A stretch of DNA of 64,000 nt from Alitabrizicola rongguiensis (GTDB lineage: Bacteria; Pseudomonadota; Alphaproteobacteria; Rhodobacterales; Rhodobacteraceae). Location of the stretch: NCBI RefSeq assembly GCF_021491355.1, contig NZ_JAKENF010000005.1, forward strand, positions 202,070-266,069. The letters are read 5' to 3'. The notes under the pieces are model-generated. The model saw nothing but the letters and a program-made list of their open reading frames with translations. It was not told where the DNA came from and did no database searches. Both the position numbers and the translations under genes were made by a program. Shown one piece after another: positions 1 to 11,453 of this stretch. Within the stretch, counting starts at the first letter, position 1, and every line of letters begins with the position of its first letter.

Positions 1-389
1 GGTTCGCGGCGGCGGACTGGCTCGAAAATGATGGCGATCTTGCCGATCAAGAAGAGGCGGCGCGCCGCGAGGGTTTCACCGGCCCGCCGGCGCGCCGCCG
101 CTTCCGGCTTGGGCAGTGGCGCGGGATCGTGCTTAAAGGGAAGGGAGCGCTGTCAACGCTCGGGCCAGCCTGCCGCGAGAACGATCTGGTAATCCTTGCC
201 GCCGACCTTGCCGACCTGCCAGAGGGGTGCACGGTGATCGATCGGGCCGAACTGGCCCTGAGCGGCGCGATCGCCGGCTGGCTGGAGCCCGACGGCGCGT
301 TGCGTCTTGTCCCTGCAAACCGTGCCACCCGCGCCTGGACCGGACAGGCCAAGGCGCAGCCGGTGATCGTACTGCCGCCGCCTCAGTAG
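1..389 (+). CDS. comEC: ComEC/Rec2-type DNA uptake channel, C-terminal part (5' truncated by window)
   Basis: The reading frame is open from the first bases of the window (frame starting at base 3) and stops at 389. It encodes about 128 residues that match the extreme C-terminus of ComEC/Rec2 proteins: a segment rich in Asp and Glu with [13 protein letters not shown], then [11 protein letters not shown], then a small beta-rich end. ComEC is the inner-membrane channel that brings single-stranded DNA into the cell. The membrane part and most of the metallo-beta-lactamase-like domain lie outside the window. The gene ends head-to-head with lexA, and the two stops overlap by a few bases. The position next to lexA is common in Rhodobacterales. 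The identification rests on this short tail and the synteny. Confidence 0.7.
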   Translation, partial: FAAADWLENDGDLADQEEAARREGFTGPPARRRFRLGQWRGIVLKGKGALSTLGPACRENDLVILAADLADLPEGCTVIDRAELALSGAIAGWLEPDGALRLVPANRATRAWTGQAKAQPVIVLPPPQ

Positions 390-1081
390 TTGCGGATCAG
401 CCCGACGAGCCGGCCCTGGACGCGCACCAGGTGATCGGGGAACATCCGCGTCTCATAGGCAGGGTTTGCGGCTTCAAGAGCGATCATGTTGCCCTTGCGG
501 CGGAAGCGTTTCAGCGTCGCTTCCTGTTCCTCGACCAGCGCCACGACGATGTCGCCATTCTCGGCGGTGGACTGTTCGCGGATCACCACGATGTCGCCGT
601 CATTGATCCCGGCCTCGATCATCGAGTCGCCCTTGACCTCCAGCGCGTAATGCTGGCCTCGCCCCGATAACATCGAGCCCGGAACGGCGACATGGTGCGA
701 GATGTGCTGGATCGCCTCGATCGGCACGCCGGCGGCGATGCGCCCCATGACCGGCAGTTCCATCGCGTGGATCGCCTCGACCGGGATGGCGTTCTTCGGC
801 GGAACGGGAGGTGCGGCGGGTCGGTCGCCCTGAATGACCTTGGGCGAGAAACCGGGCCGTTCCATTGCCTCTGGCAGCTTCAGGATTTCCAGCGCCCGGG
901 CCCGGTGGGGCAGGCGGCGGATGAAGCCGCGCTCCTCGAGGGCGGTGATGAGACGGTGGATGCCGGATTTCGATTTGAGATCCAGCGCCTCCTTCATTTC
1001 GTCGAAAGATGGAGGGACGCCATCGGCATCCATGCGGGTGCGGATGAAATCCAGAAGTTCCAGTTGCTTGCGGGTCAGCAT
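383..1081 (-). CDS. lexA: LexA SOS repressor
   Basis: A 232-residue LexA, the dimeric repressor of DNA-damage genes that cleaves itself when RecA is activated. The N-terminus starts [13 protein letters not shown] and carries the winged HTH (about residues 25-50, [20 protein letters not shown]). The C-terminal S24 peptidase domain has the cleavage bond Ala117-Gly118 in RIAAGVP, the nucleophile Ser153 in GDSM and the general base Lys191 in TLKRF. Length and motifs are those of alphaproteobacterial LexA. Three GTTC repeats at 1115-1140 sit just upstream, so autoregulation is likely. It lies downstream of moeA on the same strand but with its own promoter region. Confidence 0.97.
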   Translation of the reverse strand: MLTRKQLELLDFIRTRMDADGVPPSFDEMKEALDLKSKSGIHRLITALEERGFIRRLPHRARALEILKLPEAMERPGFSPKVIQGDRPAAPPVPPKNAIPVEAIHAMELPVMGRIAAGVPIEAIQHISHHVAVPGSMLSGRGQHYALEVKGDSMIEAGINDGDIVVIREQSTAENGDIVVALVEEQEATLKRFRRKGNMIALEAANPAYETRMFPDHLVRVQGRLVGLIRNY

Positions 1082-1114
1082 CGGGCGCGATCCTCGGTCT
1101 GGCGGCGCAGATTG

Positions 1115-1140
1115 GTTCCTGACATGTTCTGCCCGTGTTC
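1115..1140 (-). promoter_or_regulatory. LexA-binding site, triple GTTC array (SOS box)
   Basis: GTTC occurs at 1115-1118, 1126-1129 and 1137-1140, each pair separated by exactly 7 bases. GTTC-N7-GTTC is the known LexA box of Rhodobacter and other alphaproteobacteria. The three units give two overlapping boxes. They lie 34 bases upstream of the lexA start, in the promoter region. Confidence 0.88.
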
Positions 1141-1173
1141 CCGGTTTGTGTCAACACATTCCGTGGAATGGGG

Positions 1174-2349
1174 TCAGATCGGCAGGTAGTTCACCTCGAT
1201 GCCGGGGCCGCGAGGGCCGTCTCCGATGGGCCGGACAAGGAGCGCGTCGGCCTGCGACAGGATCGACAGAAGGGCCGAGTCCTGCCGGTCAAACGGGGTA
1301 ACGATCGGCAGGCCGGGGCCGGAGGAAAGACGCGCCCGCATGTAGTGGGCCCGGTTGCCGTTTGCGCCGACCTCGGCGCCAAGCGTGGCGCGTCGCAGGG
1401 GATGGGCCGTCGGCAGGCCCAGCATCGCCCGGATCAGCGGCAGCATGAACAGGTGGCCGCAGACGATGGACGAGACCGGATTGCCCGGCAGGCCTAGCAT
1501 TGCCGCCCCCATGAGCCGCCCCGCCATCAGAGGTTTGCCGGGCCGCATCGCGACCTTGTAGAAAGCCCGCTCCAGCCCAAGATCGCCCGCAACCTTGCCG
1601 ACCAGATCATGATCCCCGACCGAGGCGCCGCCGATGGTGACGATCAGGTCGGCGCCCTCGGCCAGCCCGAAGACGGTGGCGAGGTCGGCCTCAGTGTCGC
1701 GCGCGATGGGCAACATGCGAACCTCGGCACCCTCGGCCTCGGCCATCGCTCTCAACGCGTAGCCGTTCGAGGCGATGATCTGGTCGGGGCGTAGGGCCTC
1801 GCCCGGCATCACCAGCTCGTCACCGGTGGCGATCAGGGCGACGACCGGTCGGCGGCGAACGGCAACGCGGTCAATGTTCATTGCGGCAAGAAGCGCAAGG
1901 TCGGCAGGGCGCAGCCGTCTGGGCGACAGGCTGTCGCCCAGACGAAAATCCTGGCCCGCCGGGCGAATGTTGGTCGAGCCGTCGAGGCCGTGGCCAAGCA
2001 GGATCGTGGACCCTTCCGCTGTCACATCCTCCTGGATCACGACGCGGGTCGCCCCTTCGGGCACCGGTGCGCCGGTGAAGATGCGCACGGCCTCGCCGGA
2101 CTCGACCCGGCCGGCAAAGGCGTGGCCGGCAGCCGAAATGCCGGTCACGGCAAGGCGGTCGCCCGGGTGCACCGGGTCGGCGACCGCATAGCCATCCATT
2201 GCCGAGGCATCGAAAGGCGGCTGGGTCAATCGGGCAATCGCGGCTTCGGCCATCACGCGTCCCGATGCGGCGGCAAGCGGGACGGTCTCGCAGGGCAATG
2301 TCGGGGCGAGGGCGGTCACACGTGCCAGCGCCTCTTCGACAGAAATCAT
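1174..2349 (-). CDS. moeA: Molybdopterin molybdenumtransferase MoeA
   Basis: A 391-residue MoeA, which inserts molybdate into adenylylated molybdopterin in the last step of molybdenum cofactor synthesis in the cytoplasm. Visible motifs are [13 protein letters not shown] near residue 45, the MoCF-biosynthesis core with [11 protein letters not shown] near residue 240, and GLPGNPVSS near residue 300. The ATG overlaps the end of moaC (ATGA), so the two are translationally coupled. Length is normal for the family. Confidence 0.97.
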   Translation of the reverse strand: MISVEEALARVTALAPTLPCETVPLAAASGRVMAEAAIARLTQPPFDASAMDGYAVADPVHPGDRLAVTGISAAGHAFAGRVESGEAVRIFTGAPVPEGATRVVIQEDVTAEGSTILLGHGLDGSTNIRPAGQDFRLGDSLSPRRLRPADLALLAAMNIDRVAVRRRPVVALIATGDELVMPGEALRPDQIIASNGYALRAMAEAEGAEVRMLPIARDTEADLATVFGLAEGADLIVTIGGASVGDHDLVGKVAGDLGLERAFYKVAMRPGKPLMAGRLMGAAMLGLPGNPVSSIVCGHLFMLPLIRAMLGLPTAHPLRRATLGAEVGANGNRAHYMRARLSSGPGLPIVTPFDRQDSALLSILSQADALLVRPIGDGPRGPGIEVNYLPI

Positions 2350-2831
2350 CGCTTCGCCTCGTAACGACCTGATTTACCGCCATCTTTCAGGATCACCTCG
2401 ATGCCGAGGATCTCCATCGCCTTGTCCACGGCCTTGACCATGTCATAGACGGTCAGCGCGGCCACGCTGACGGCGGTCAGCGCCTCCATCTCGACCCCGG
2501 TCTGGCCGGTGGTCTTGACGGTGGCCTCGATCCGGATGCCGGGAAGATCGGGATCCGGGGTCAGGTCGATGGCGACCTTTGCGAGAGGCAGGGGGTGGCA
2601 GAGCGGGATCAGGTCGGCGGTCCTCTTCGCCCCCATTATGCCGGCAAGCCTAGCAACGCCGAGGACATCGCCCTTTTTCGCGCGGCCTTCAGTGATGAGC
2701 GCCAGCGTCTCGGGCAACATCCGCACCGCGCCGCGCGCCACCGCGATGCGGTCGGTCACGGCCTTTTCCGAAACATCGACCATGTGGGCTCGACCCTCGG
2801 CATCGAAATGGGTAAGGCCCTTGCCGCCCAT
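2346..2831 (-). CDS. moaC: Cyclic pyranopterin monophosphate synthase MoaC
   Basis: A 161-residue MoaC that, together with MoaA, turns GTP into cyclic pyranopterin monophosphate, the first step of molybdopterin synthesis. It starts [20 protein letters not shown] and has the conserved [10 protein letters not shown] segment (near residue 78) and the [21 protein letters not shown] block (residues about 112-132) that carry substrate-binding residues. It overlaps moeA downstream, and its ATG touches the trpC stop upstream. A trp-moa-moe operon arrangement is usual in this group. Confidence 0.97.
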   Translation of the reverse strand: MGGKGLTHFDAEGRAHMVDVSEKAVTDRIAVARGAVRMLPETLALITEGRAKKGDVLGVARLAGIMGAKRTADLIPLCHPLPLAKVAIDLTPDPDLPGIRIEATVKTTGQTGVEMEALTAVSVAALTVYDMVKAVDKAMEILGIEVILKDGGKSGRYEAKR

Positions 2832-3643
2832 CAGAGCCCGCCCTGGGCCGTGCGCGGATTGGCGAGGATGGCCCGCGTCGCGGCCTCGACGTCGGGCTGG
2901 CGCATCAGGCTTTCGCCGATCAGGAAGCAGCGGGCGCCGTAACGGGCCATGTCCGCCAGATCCTCGGGGGTGTAAAGCCCGCTCTCCGAAACGATCATCC
3001 GGTCCTCGGGCACGCGCCGCGCAAGTTTCCGCGTCGTGTCAAGCGTGACCTCGAAGGTATGGAGGTTGCGGTTGTTGATGCCGATCAGCGGCGAGCGCAG
3101 GCGTGCCGCCCGTTCGAGTTCGGCCTCGTCATGGACCTCGATCAGCACGTCCATGTTCCAGTGGACGGCTGCGTCCTCGAGTTCGGCGGCCTGCGCGTCG
3201 GAGAGCGAAGCCATGATGATGAGGATGCAGTCGGCGCCGAGGGCGCGCGATTCCACCACCTGCCAGGGATCGTAGAGGAAGTCCTTGCGCAGGCAGGGCA
3301 GGCGGGTCGCCGAACGGGCGGCGACGAGGTAGCTGTCATCGCCCTGGAAGGAGGGACCGTCGGTCAGGACCGAAAGGCAGGACGCCCCGCCCCGCTCATA
3401 GGCGCGGGCCAGCTCCGGCGGGTCGAAGTCGGCCCGGATCAGGCCCTTGGAGGGGCTTGCCTTCTTGATCTCGGCGATCAGGCCGTATCCCGATCCCGCA
3501 GCGTCGCGCAGGGCAGCGGCGAAGCCGCGCGTGGGATCAGCATCGCGCGCCGCCTCTTCGACCATGGCCAGTGGCCTCTCCGCTTTCCGGCGGGAGACAT
3601 CTTCGAGTTTGTAGGCCTTGATCCTGTCGAGAATGGTCGCCAT
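2831..3643 (-). CDS. trpC: Indole-3-glycerol phosphate synthase
   Basis: A 270-residue TIM-barrel enzyme that makes indole-3-glycerol phosphate from CdRP in tryptophan synthesis. Signature segments are [13 protein letters not shown] (catalytic Lys), [11 protein letters not shown] (catalytic Lys), [12 protein letters not shown] and [12 protein letters not shown] (phosphate and substrate pocket). Length is normal. It follows trpD after a 91-bp gap that holds a nested palindrome. The start ATG at 3643 precedes [16 protein letters not shown], a typical N-terminus. Confidence 0.97.
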   Translation of the reverse strand: MATILDRIKAYKLEDVSRRKAERPLAMVEEAARDADPTRGFAAALRDAAGSGYGLIAEIKKASPSKGLIRADFDPPELARAYERGGASCLSVLTDGPSFQGDDSYLVAARSATRLPCLRKDFLYDPWQVVESRALGADCILIIMASLSDAQAAELEDAAVHWNMDVLIEVHDEAELERAARLRSPLIGINNRNLHTFEVTLDTTRKLARRVPEDRMIVSESGLYTPEDLADMARYGARCFLIGESLMRQPDVEAATRAILANPRTAQGGL

Positions 3644-3662
3644 GCGAGTGTCTTTTCCCCAA

Positions 3663-3723
3663 ACGATTTTTCTGCGAAAAATCGGTAACTCAGCTTCGGC
3701 CTGATTTTTCGCAGAAAAATCGT
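3663..3723. repeat. Nested inverted repeat between trpD and trpC
   Basis: Two 21-base arms (3663-3683 and 3703-3723) are exact reverse complements around a 19-base spacer. Each arm is itself a near-palindrome (GATTTTTC, 3 bases, GAAAAATC). Transcribed from the minus strand, the RNA could form one long hairpin or two small ones. No U-tract follows, so it is not a classical terminator. It may be a REP/MITE-like element or an RNA-processing hairpin. Confidence 0.75.
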
Positions 3724-3734
3724 GGGCGCAAGGG

Positions 3735-4751
3735 TCAGGCTGCAGTTGTTATCCGGGCCACAGCGGCCACTTTCGCCCGCGCAGCCCCGCTGTCGAGGCT
3801 CTCGCGTGCGAGTTCCACGCCCTCGCGCAGGGTCGCCGCCTTCTCCGCAACGATCAGAGCTGCCGCCGCATTCAGAAGGACCGCGTCCCGATAGGCCCCG
3901 GTTGCGCCATCGAGCAAAGCCCGCAGCGCCGCGGCATTCTCGGCGGGTGTGCCCCCGAGAATGGCTTCGAATGGATGGGCGGGCAGGCCTGCTTCCTCAG
4001 GATGCAGGTCGAACTCGCGGATCGCGCCGTTCTCCAGCGCCGCGACCCGGGTCGGCAGGGCGATCGAGATCTCGTCCGTCCCGTCGCCGCCATGGACGAG
4101 CCATGCCCGCTCGGCACCAAGGGCCAACAGCGTTTCGGCCATCGGGCGGATCAGCGCGGGCGAGAAGGTACCGGTCAGCTGCCGCTTCACCCCGGCGGGG
4201 TTGGTCAGCGGCCCGAGGATGTTGAAGATCGTCCGCGTGCCGAGCTCGGCGCGCACCGGGCCGACATGGCGCATCGCCGGATGGTGCATCGGCGCCATCA
4301 TGAAGCCGATCCCGGCCTCGGACAGAGCCCGCTCGACCACGTCCGGCCCGACCATGACATTGATGCCCAGCTCGGTCAGCGCATCCGCCGCGCCGGACTT
4401 GGAGGACAGGTTGCGGTTGCCATGCTTGGCCACCACCACGCCGGCGCCGGCCACGACGAAGGCGGTCGCGGTCGAGATGTTCAGCGTGCCCTTGCCATCG
4501 CCGCCGGTTCCGACGATGTCCATCGCGCCGTCCGGCGCCCGGACCTTGTGGCATTTCGCGCGCATGACCGTGGCGGCGGCGGCATATTCCTCGACCGTTT
4601 CGCCTCGGGCACGCAGCGCCATCAGGAAGCCACCGGTCTGGGCCGGGGTCGCCTCGCCCTCGAAAAGCGCTTCAAAGGCGGTCTCGGCCTCGGCGCGGGT
4701 CAGGGGCCGGGTCGCCGCCAGCCCGATCAACGGTTTCAGGCGGTCGCTCAT
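3735..4751 (-). CDS. trpD: Anthranilate phosphoribosyltransferase
   Basis: A 338-residue TrpD that couples anthranilate to PRPP. Visible are the PRPP-binding [15 protein letters not shown] loop (near residue 82), [20 protein letters not shown] in the anthranilate and Mg region, and [12 protein letters not shown]. It starts [19 protein letters not shown]. The start codon overlaps the end of trpG (ATGA), which indicates coupled translation. Length and motifs are normal. Confidence 0.97.
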   Translation of the reverse strand: MSDRLKPLIGLAATRPLTRAEAETAFEALFEGEATPAQTGGFLMALRARGETVEEYAAAATVMRAKCHKVRAPDGAMDIVGTGGDGKGTLNISTATAFVVAGAGVVVAKHGNRNLSSKSGAADALTELGINVMVGPDVVERALSEAGIGFMMAPMHHPAMRHVGPVRAELGTRTIFNILGPLTNPAGVKRQLTGTFSPALIRPMAETLLALGAERAWLVHGGDGTDEISIALPTRVAALENGAIREFDLHPEEAGLPAHPFEAILGGTPAENAAALRALLDGATGAYRDAVLLNAAAALIVAEKAATLREGVELARESLDSGAARAKVAAVARITTAA

Positions 4752-5335
4752 GCCGGGACCGCGTCCCGCGCCATCTCGAGGAAGTTGCGCAGCAACTGGT
4801 GGCCATGCTCCGAGGCGATGCTTTCGGGATGGAACTGCACGCCCTCGATCGGGCGGTCCTTGTGACGCAGGCCCATGATCGTGCCGTCCTCGAGCCAGGC
4901 GGTGACCTCGAGGCAGTCCGGCAGCGTCTCGCGCTCGACGATCAGCGAATGGTAGCGGGTGGCGAGGAAGGGCGAGGGCAGGCCGCGGAATACGCCTTTG
5001 CCTTCGTGATACATGGTCCCCATCTTGCCGTGTACGATCTCGTGGCAGCGGATGACATGGCCGCCGAAGGCTTCGCCGATGGTCTGGTGGCCAAGGCAGA
5101 CGCCAAGCAGAGGGATGCGCGCCTCGGCCGCCGCCGTGGTCAGCGGCAGGCAGATGCCGGCCTGGGCCGGATCGCAGGGGCCGGGAGACAGCACGATCGA
5201 GGACGGGCGCAGCGCCATCGCCTGCTGCACGTCGAGCGCATCGTTGCGCACGACCTTCACCTCGGCCCCCAGTTCGCCCAGGTAATGGACGAGGTTGTAG
5301 GTGAAACTGTCGTAGTTATCGATCAATAGCAGCAT
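4748..5335 (-). CDS. trpG: Anthranilate synthase component II (glutamine amidotransferase)
   Basis: A 195-residue class I glutamine amidotransferase that feeds ammonia to TrpE. The start chosen is [15 protein letters not shown], the canonical N-terminus; the frame extends 19 codons further upstream but that part is not conserved. The oxyanion loop [12 protein letters not shown], the nucleophile Cys in [15 protein letters not shown] and the His-Glu pair in [11 protein letters not shown] are all present. trpE is not in the window. The neighbour upstream is the divergent yibQ-like gene. Confidence 0.96.
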   Translation of the reverse strand: MLLLIDNYDSFTYNLVHYLGELGAEVKVVRNDALDVQQAMALRPSSIVLSPGPCDPAQAGICLPLTTAAAEARIPLLGVCLGHQTIGEAFGGHVIRCHEIVHGKMGTMYHEGKGVFRGLPSPFLATRYHSLIVERETLPDCLEVTAWLEDGTIMGLRHKDRPIEGVQFHPESIASEHGHQLLRNFLEMARDAVPA

Positions 5336-5495
5336 GGCCGCAGGCACTTTCGGCTTTTTCGGATGATCCCCGCGCAGGGTCGCGCTATACATGGGCCGAG
5401 CCGCCGAGGGGCGTCAAGGCAAAGATGCCGGCCGAAGATGCTGGATCGGGGCCTCCGGGGCGGACGGGGCAGGGTGGCAATACAGGGGGTAGCAG

Positions 5496-7103
5496 TTGCG
5501 CGGTTTCGCATCAGGTGTGATCTGGGGCGCCGTCGTGGGTGCGCTCGGTCTGGTGGTTTCGTCCGAAATGGCGCCCATGCCGGGGACGCCGGTCGCCGCA
5601 ACCCAGCCGGCGCCTGCGGAACCTTCGGCGGTCGAGCCGGCAGCACCCGAACCTACGGCAGCCGAGCCCCCCGCTGCCGAGGCTCAAGCGACTGGGCAGG
5701 CCAGTTCCGGACAGGATGCGACGACCGGGCAGACTGTCTCGACAGAGGAAACCCCGACCGCCACGGAGCCTGTGGCGCCACAGGCCAGTTCGCAGGACGT
5801 CGAGACCGCCGCGGCGCAGGACAGTCTGGAGGTACCCTCCGGATCGGAATTCAACCGTCCACCAGCCGAGATCACCCCGGCACTGCCTGAACAATCCAAC
5901 GCTCCGGCCCAGGAAAACGTACCGGCGGTGGTCGGTACGACCGATGTTCCCACGCCGCCCGCCGCCGATACCGCGAGCGCGGGCCTGCCCGAACCTTCGC
6001 TGGAAGGGCCGTCGGCGCCGTCCGCCCCCGTTGGCGAAGACAGTGCCCCGGAATTGGCAATGGTGGCGCCCCCGGCGGCTCCCGGTGCGAGCCCCGATCT
6101 GGCCGCACCGGCAGCAGAGACGAGCCCGGAAGCCGCCGACCTGCCACCGCCGCCGCCGTTGACCCCAGAGGAAGAGGCGCTGGCCAAGACCGCCCCGGCA
6201 ACCGAGGACGCCGGGCAAGGTGACGCCGCCTTGCCGCGCATCATCTCGCCCGGACAGGACGGGCCGGAGTCCGGGGCGAATATGGTCGAGACCACGGACC
6301 AGGCGCCAGAGCCGGCCAAGCCGAAGACCGGTTTCGAAAACGAGGTGCCCGGAGTGAAGGTCGGTGCCTTGCCGCAGATCGGTGTCGAGCCGAAGGCGGA
6401 GGAAGAGACTGACATGGCGGCGGCGCCCGAGACACCGCTTACCCGCAATTCCGTGGACTTCGCCAATCTCGACGGCAAACCTGCCTTCGCCATCATCCTT
6501 GTCGATGACGGCAGCCCGACGCTGGATCGTGCCGCGTTGGCCGCTCTGCCGATCCCGGTGACCTTCGCGCTGGATCCGATGCTCCCCGACAGCGGCAAGA
6601 TCGCCGAGACCTACCGCAAGGCGGGGCATGAGGTGGTGGTGCTGGCAACCGGAATTCCGAAAGGGGCAACCGCATCGGATCTCGAGGTGACCTTCGCCGC
6701 CCATGATGCTGCTGTGCCGCAGGCCGTTGCTGTCCTCGACCTGCCCGAGAATGGGTTCCAGTCGGACCGGACGCTCTCTGCTGATGTGGTCGGGATCGTC
6801 GGGGCAAGCGGTCGCGGTATCCTGACCTATGACGCGGGTCTCGATTCCGCGGCGCAGGTGGCCAGCCGGGATCAGGTTCCGGCCGCGCGCATCTTCCGCA
6901 AGCTCGATGCGCAGGGCGAATCCGCGCCGACCATCCGCCGCTATCTCGACCGGGCCGCCTTCAAGGCGGCGCAGGAGGGCAGCGTGACCGTCATCGGCTC
7001 GGCCAAGCCCGAGACCGTGGCGACGATCCTTGCCTGGACGGTCGAGGGGCGCGCCTCGCAGGTGGCGCTGGCGCCGGTCTCGGCGGTCTTGACGACCAAA
7101 TAA
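5496..7103 (+). CDS. Divergent polysaccharide deacetylase family protein (YibQ-like) with long Pro/Ala/Glu-rich linker
   Basis: The 535 residues have three parts. An N-terminal membrane anchor (FASGVIWGAVVGALGLVVSS) comes first. A low-complexity stretch rich in Pro, Ala, Glu and Ser follows (about residues 30-310). The C-terminal domain of about 220 residues begins near FANLDGKPAFAIILVDDGSP. That domain matches the YibQ/DUF610 branch of NodB-like deacetylases (IPVTFALDPMLPDSGKIAETYRKAGHEV). The long linker suggests it reaches through the periplasm towards the cell wall. The start is TTG after an AGGGGG ribosome site. It is transcribed away from trpG. The substrate is unknown. Confidence 0.8.
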   Translation: MRGFASGVIWGAVVGALGLVVSSEMAPMPGTPVAATQPAPAEPSAVEPAAPEPTAAEPPAAEAQATGQASSGQDATTGQTVSTEETPTATEPVAPQASSQDVETAAAQDSLEVPSGSEFNRPPAEITPALPEQSNAPAQENVPAVVGTTDVPTPPAADTASAGLPEPSLEGPSAPSAPVGEDSAPELAMVAPPAAPGASPDLAAPAAETSPEAADLPPPPPLTPEEEALAKTAPATEDAGQGDAALPRIISPGQDGPESGANMVETTDQAPEPAKPKTGFENEVPGVKVGALPQIGVEPKAEEETDMAAAPETPLTRNSVDFANLDGKPAFAIILVDDGSPTLDRAALAALPIPVTFALDPMLPDSGKIAETYRKAGHEVVVLATGIPKGATASDLEVTFAAHDAAVPQAVAVLDLPENGFQSDRTLSADVVGIVGASGRGILTYDAGLDSAAQVASRDQVPAARIFRKLDAQGESAPTIRRYLDRAAFKAAQEGSVTVIGSAKPETVATILAWTVEGRASQVALAPVSAVLTTK

Positions 7104-7117
7104 GAAAGGGCGGGCGC

Positions 7118-7996
7118 ATGGCGGATATCGACGAACTGCGCGCCCTGCTTCACGCCAAGCCCCGCCCGGTCGGGTGGGACGAACGCCGCGCCCGGATGGA
7201 CGAGGTCTGCACCGCCGATGGGGTGCCGGAGGGCGTGAGTTTCTCGGCCGTCATGGCGGCAGGGCGACCCGCGGAATGGTCTGCCACGCTGGAGAGCCGG
7301 GCCGACCGTGTTGTCCTTTACCTGCACGGTGGCGGCTATTGCTCGGGCTCCATCGCCAGCCATCGCACGGTTGCCGGCGGCATCGCGAAAGCGGCGCGGG
7401 TGCGGACGCTGGCGCTCGGCTTCCGGCTCGCGCCGGAGCATCCCTATCCGGCCGCGCTGGAGGATGCTCTTGGCGCATGGGGCTGGCTGCGGGCGCAGGG
7501 GATCGCGGCTGAACGCATCTGCGTGGCGGGCGACAGCGCCGGCGGGGGCCTGTCGCTGGCGCTGATGATGACGCTGCGGGCGCGGGGCGAGGCGCTGCCG
7601 GGCTGCGCCTGGCTCTTGTCGCCCTGGACGGACCTTACGATGAGCGGCGAGAGCATGAGTGAGGAGGATGCGGTCGATCCGCTGATCCACAAGGCCTATC
7701 TGGAAAGCCTCGCCGAGGCCTATCTGGCGGGGCATGACCCGCGCGATCCGCTGGTGTCGCCGCTCTTCGGCGATATGGCGGGTCTGCCGCCGACCTTGAT
7801 CCAGGTCGGGTCGGACGAAACGCTGCTCGACGACTCGCTTCGGCTGGCGCGGAAGATGGGTGTTGCCCATGTGGCGGTGACGCTGCAGGTCTATCCGCGG
7901 ATGATCCATGCCTTTCCGGTCTGGCAGAAGCGGCTGGCCGAGGGCCGGCGGGCGATTGCGCAGGCGGCGGCGTTTCTGGAGGAACGGCTGGGGTAG
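7118..7996 (+). CDS. Alpha/beta hydrolase of the HSL (hormone-sensitive lipase) family
   Basis: A 292-residue cytoplasmic carboxylic-ester hydrolase. The HSL oxyanion motif HGGGYCSGS lies near residue 70 and the nucleophile elbow GDSAGGGLSLAL near residue 138. The acid residue is probably in GSDETLLDDS and the catalytic His in RMIHAFPVWQ near residue 265. It begins 14 bases after the yibQ-like stop, behind AGAAAGGGCGGGCGC, so the two are probably co-transcribed. The natural substrate cannot be predicted. Confidence 0.88.
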   Translation: MADIDELRALLHAKPRPVGWDERRARMDEVCTADGVPEGVSFSAVMAAGRPAEWSATLESRADRVVLYLHGGGYCSGSIASHRTVAGGIAKAARVRTLALGFRLAPEHPYPAALEDALGAWGWLRAQGIAAERICVAGDSAGGGLSLALMMTLRARGEALPGCAWLLSPWTDLTMSGESMSEEDAVDPLIHKAYLESLAEAYLAGHDPRDPLVSPLFGDMAGLPPTLIQVGSDETLLDDSLRLARKMGVAHVAVTLQVYPRMIHAFPVWQKRLAEGRRAIAQAAAFLEERLG

Positions 7997-8116
7997 GGCT
8001 TTTGGGGGCGCGACGCCCGATCCCCAGCCGGATTTGTCCCGAGGCGGGCGTGGCCGGATTGGGAAACGCTTCCAGTTTGGAAGGCCCCTTGTCGGCGGAC
8101 TTGCGCCCTTCGGCAA

Positions 8117-8155
8117 CGGACCGGGAAACTCTCCACCGGAGAGTTTCCCGGTCCG
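8117..8155. terminator. Perfect 18-bp stem, 3-base loop, between convergent genes
   Basis: Bases 8117-8134 pair perfectly with 8138-8155 around the loop ACC (stem core CCGGGAAACTCTCC). It lies between the hydrolase (plus strand) and hutU (minus strand), which converge, so it can stop transcription from both sides. No U-run is present on either side. GGGAAACTCTCC-type palindromes of this form are, to my knowledge, frequent intergenic elements in Rhodobacteraceae. Confidence 0.75.
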
Positions 8156-8166
8156 GCGAAGGCTCC

Positions 8167-9852
<1,686 letters not shown>

Positions 9853-9879
9853 GATCGGGCTCCGGGTTGGCGGAGGCCC

Positions 9880-9900
9880 CCGGGGGCTTTGCGCCCCCGG
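9880..9900. repeat. GC-rich stem-loop between hutH and hutU
   Basis: CCGGGGGC at 9880-9887 pairs with GCCCCCGG at 9893-9900 around TTTGC, followed by ACCCCCGCAGGATATTT. From memory, this composite resembles a dispersed intergenic repeat of Rhodobacterales genomes. It occupies the place where hutG often sits between hutH and hutU. Confidence 0.6.
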
Positions 9901-9917
9901 ACCCCCGCAGGATATTT

Positions 9918-11453
9918 TCAGAACGGAAGAAGGGGCAGGTCGGTCTTGGCGGCCCCGGCCAGCGCGCCGCTGGCGATCAGCGTCGCGGCGGCCTCGAGAT
10001 CGGGGGCGAGGTAGCGGTCTTCGCCGAGCGTCGCCACGTCTTGGCGAAGCCGGGCGATCACGCGGGCGAGGGGGGCGGAGGTGGCGAGCGGCGCGCGGAA
10101 CTCGATGCCCTGCGCGGCGCAGAGTGCCTCGACCCCGAGGATATGGGCGAGGTTCGCGTTCATCCGGGTCAGGCGGCGCGCGCCATGGGCGGCCATCGAA
10201 ACGTGATCCTCCTGGTTGGCCGAGGTCGGCGTGGAGTCGATCACCGTCGGATGGGCGAGGTGCTTGTTCTCGCTCATCAGGGCGGCGGTCGTGACCTCGG
10301 CGATCATCAGGCCGGAGTTCAGGCCCGGGTTCGGGGTCAGGAAGGGCGGCAGGTCGAAGCTGAGCGTCGGATCGACCATCAGCGCCACGCGGCGCTGCGC
10401 GATGGCGCCGATCTCGCTGATCGCAAGCGCGATCATGTCGGCGGCGAAGCCAACGGGTTCGGCATGGAAGTTGCCGCCCGAGACGATGCCGCCCGAGGTG
10501 AGGACGAGCGGGTTGTCGGTGGCGGCGTTCGCCTCGGTCTGGAGCGTGCGGGCTGCCATGCGCAACACGTCCATCGCCGCGCCGGTGACCTGCGGCTGGC
10601 AGCGGATGCAGTAGGGGTCCTGCACTCGGGTATCGCCCTCGCGGTGGCTTTCGCGGATGACCGAGCCGTCGAGAAGCGCGCGCATTGCCGCCGCCGCTTC
10701 GATCTGGCCGGCATGGCCGCGCAGGTCATGGATTTCCGGTTCCAGGGGCGCGGTCGAGCCCATGATCGCATCGGTCGAGAGGGCCGAGACGACGAGGGCC
10801 GATCGCGCAGCATTCCAGGCGTCGAATAGGCCCGCGAGCGCATAGGCGGTGGAGAACTGGGTGCCGTTGATGAGGGCGAGACCTTCCTTCGGGCCGAGGA
10901 TCACCGGCGACAGCCCGGCGAGGGCCAGGGCCTCGCCGCCGGGAAGGTGGGTTCCGCCGATCTCGGCATGGCCCTCGCCGATCATCACCGCGGCCATGTG
11001 GGCGAGGGGGGCGAGATCGCCGCTTGCGCCGACCGAGCCTTGAGCAGGGATGATCGGGGTGACGCCATTGGCGAGCATGCCTTCCAGAAGCTCGATCAGC
11101 TCCCACCGGACGCCAGAGGCGCCGCGGCCGAGGGACAGGAGCTTCAGCACCATCATCAGCCGGGCGACGGCGCGCGGCATCGGCTCGCCCACGCCGCAGC
11201 AATGGGAAAGGATCAGGTTGCGCTGGAGGGTGGCGGTGTCTTTCGCCGCGATCTTCAGCGAGGCGAGCTTCCCGAAGCCGGTGTTCACGCCATAGACCGG
11301 TTCGGTTCCGGCGGCGGCGGCGGCGATGCGGGCCGCGGCGGACTCGACCGGGCCGCGCGCGCCGGCGTCGAGGCGGGCTGCAACCTCCTGCCGGTAGATG
11401 CGTTCGAGCTGGGCCAGCGTGGTCGCGCCGGGGATGAGGGTTTCAGCGGTCAA
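9918..11453 (-). CDS. hutH: Histidine ammonia-lyase
   Basis: A 511-residue histidase (histidine to urocanate plus ammonia). The Ala143-Ser144-Gly145 triad in [15 protein letters not shown] forms the MIO electrophile. [12 protein letters not shown] (near residue 54) and the NQEDHVSM segment are also present. The start is taken as TTG at 11453, giving a 511-residue protein of family length; the start lies inside the hutI stop region (overlap of 11 bases). The frame continues 50 codons upstream within hutI, but that extension is not histidase-like. It is translationally coupled to hutI. Confidence 0.96.
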   Translation of the reverse strand: MTAETLIPGATTLAQLERIYRQEVAARLDAGARGPVESAAARIAAAAAGTEPVYGVNTGFGKLASLKIAAKDTATLQRNLILSHCCGVGEPMPRAVARLMMVLKLLSLGRGASGVRWELIELLEGMLANGVTPIIPAQGSVGASGDLAPLAHMAAVMIGEGHAEIGGTHLPGGEALALAGLSPVILGPKEGLALINGTQFSTAYALAGLFDAWNAARSALVVSALSTDAIMGSTAPLEPEIHDLRGHAGQIEAAAAMRALLDGSVIRESHREGDTRVQDPYCIRCQPQVTGAAMDVLRMAARTLQTEANAATDNPLVLTSGGIVSGGNFHAEPVGFAADMIALAISEIGAIAQRRVALMVDPTLSFDLPPFLTPNPGLNSGLMIAEVTTAALMSENKHLAHPTVIDSTPTSANQEDHVSMAAHGARRLTRMNANLAHILGVEALCAAQGIEFRAPLATSAPLARVIARLRQDVATLGEDRYLAPDLEAAATLIASGALAGAAKTDLPLLPF

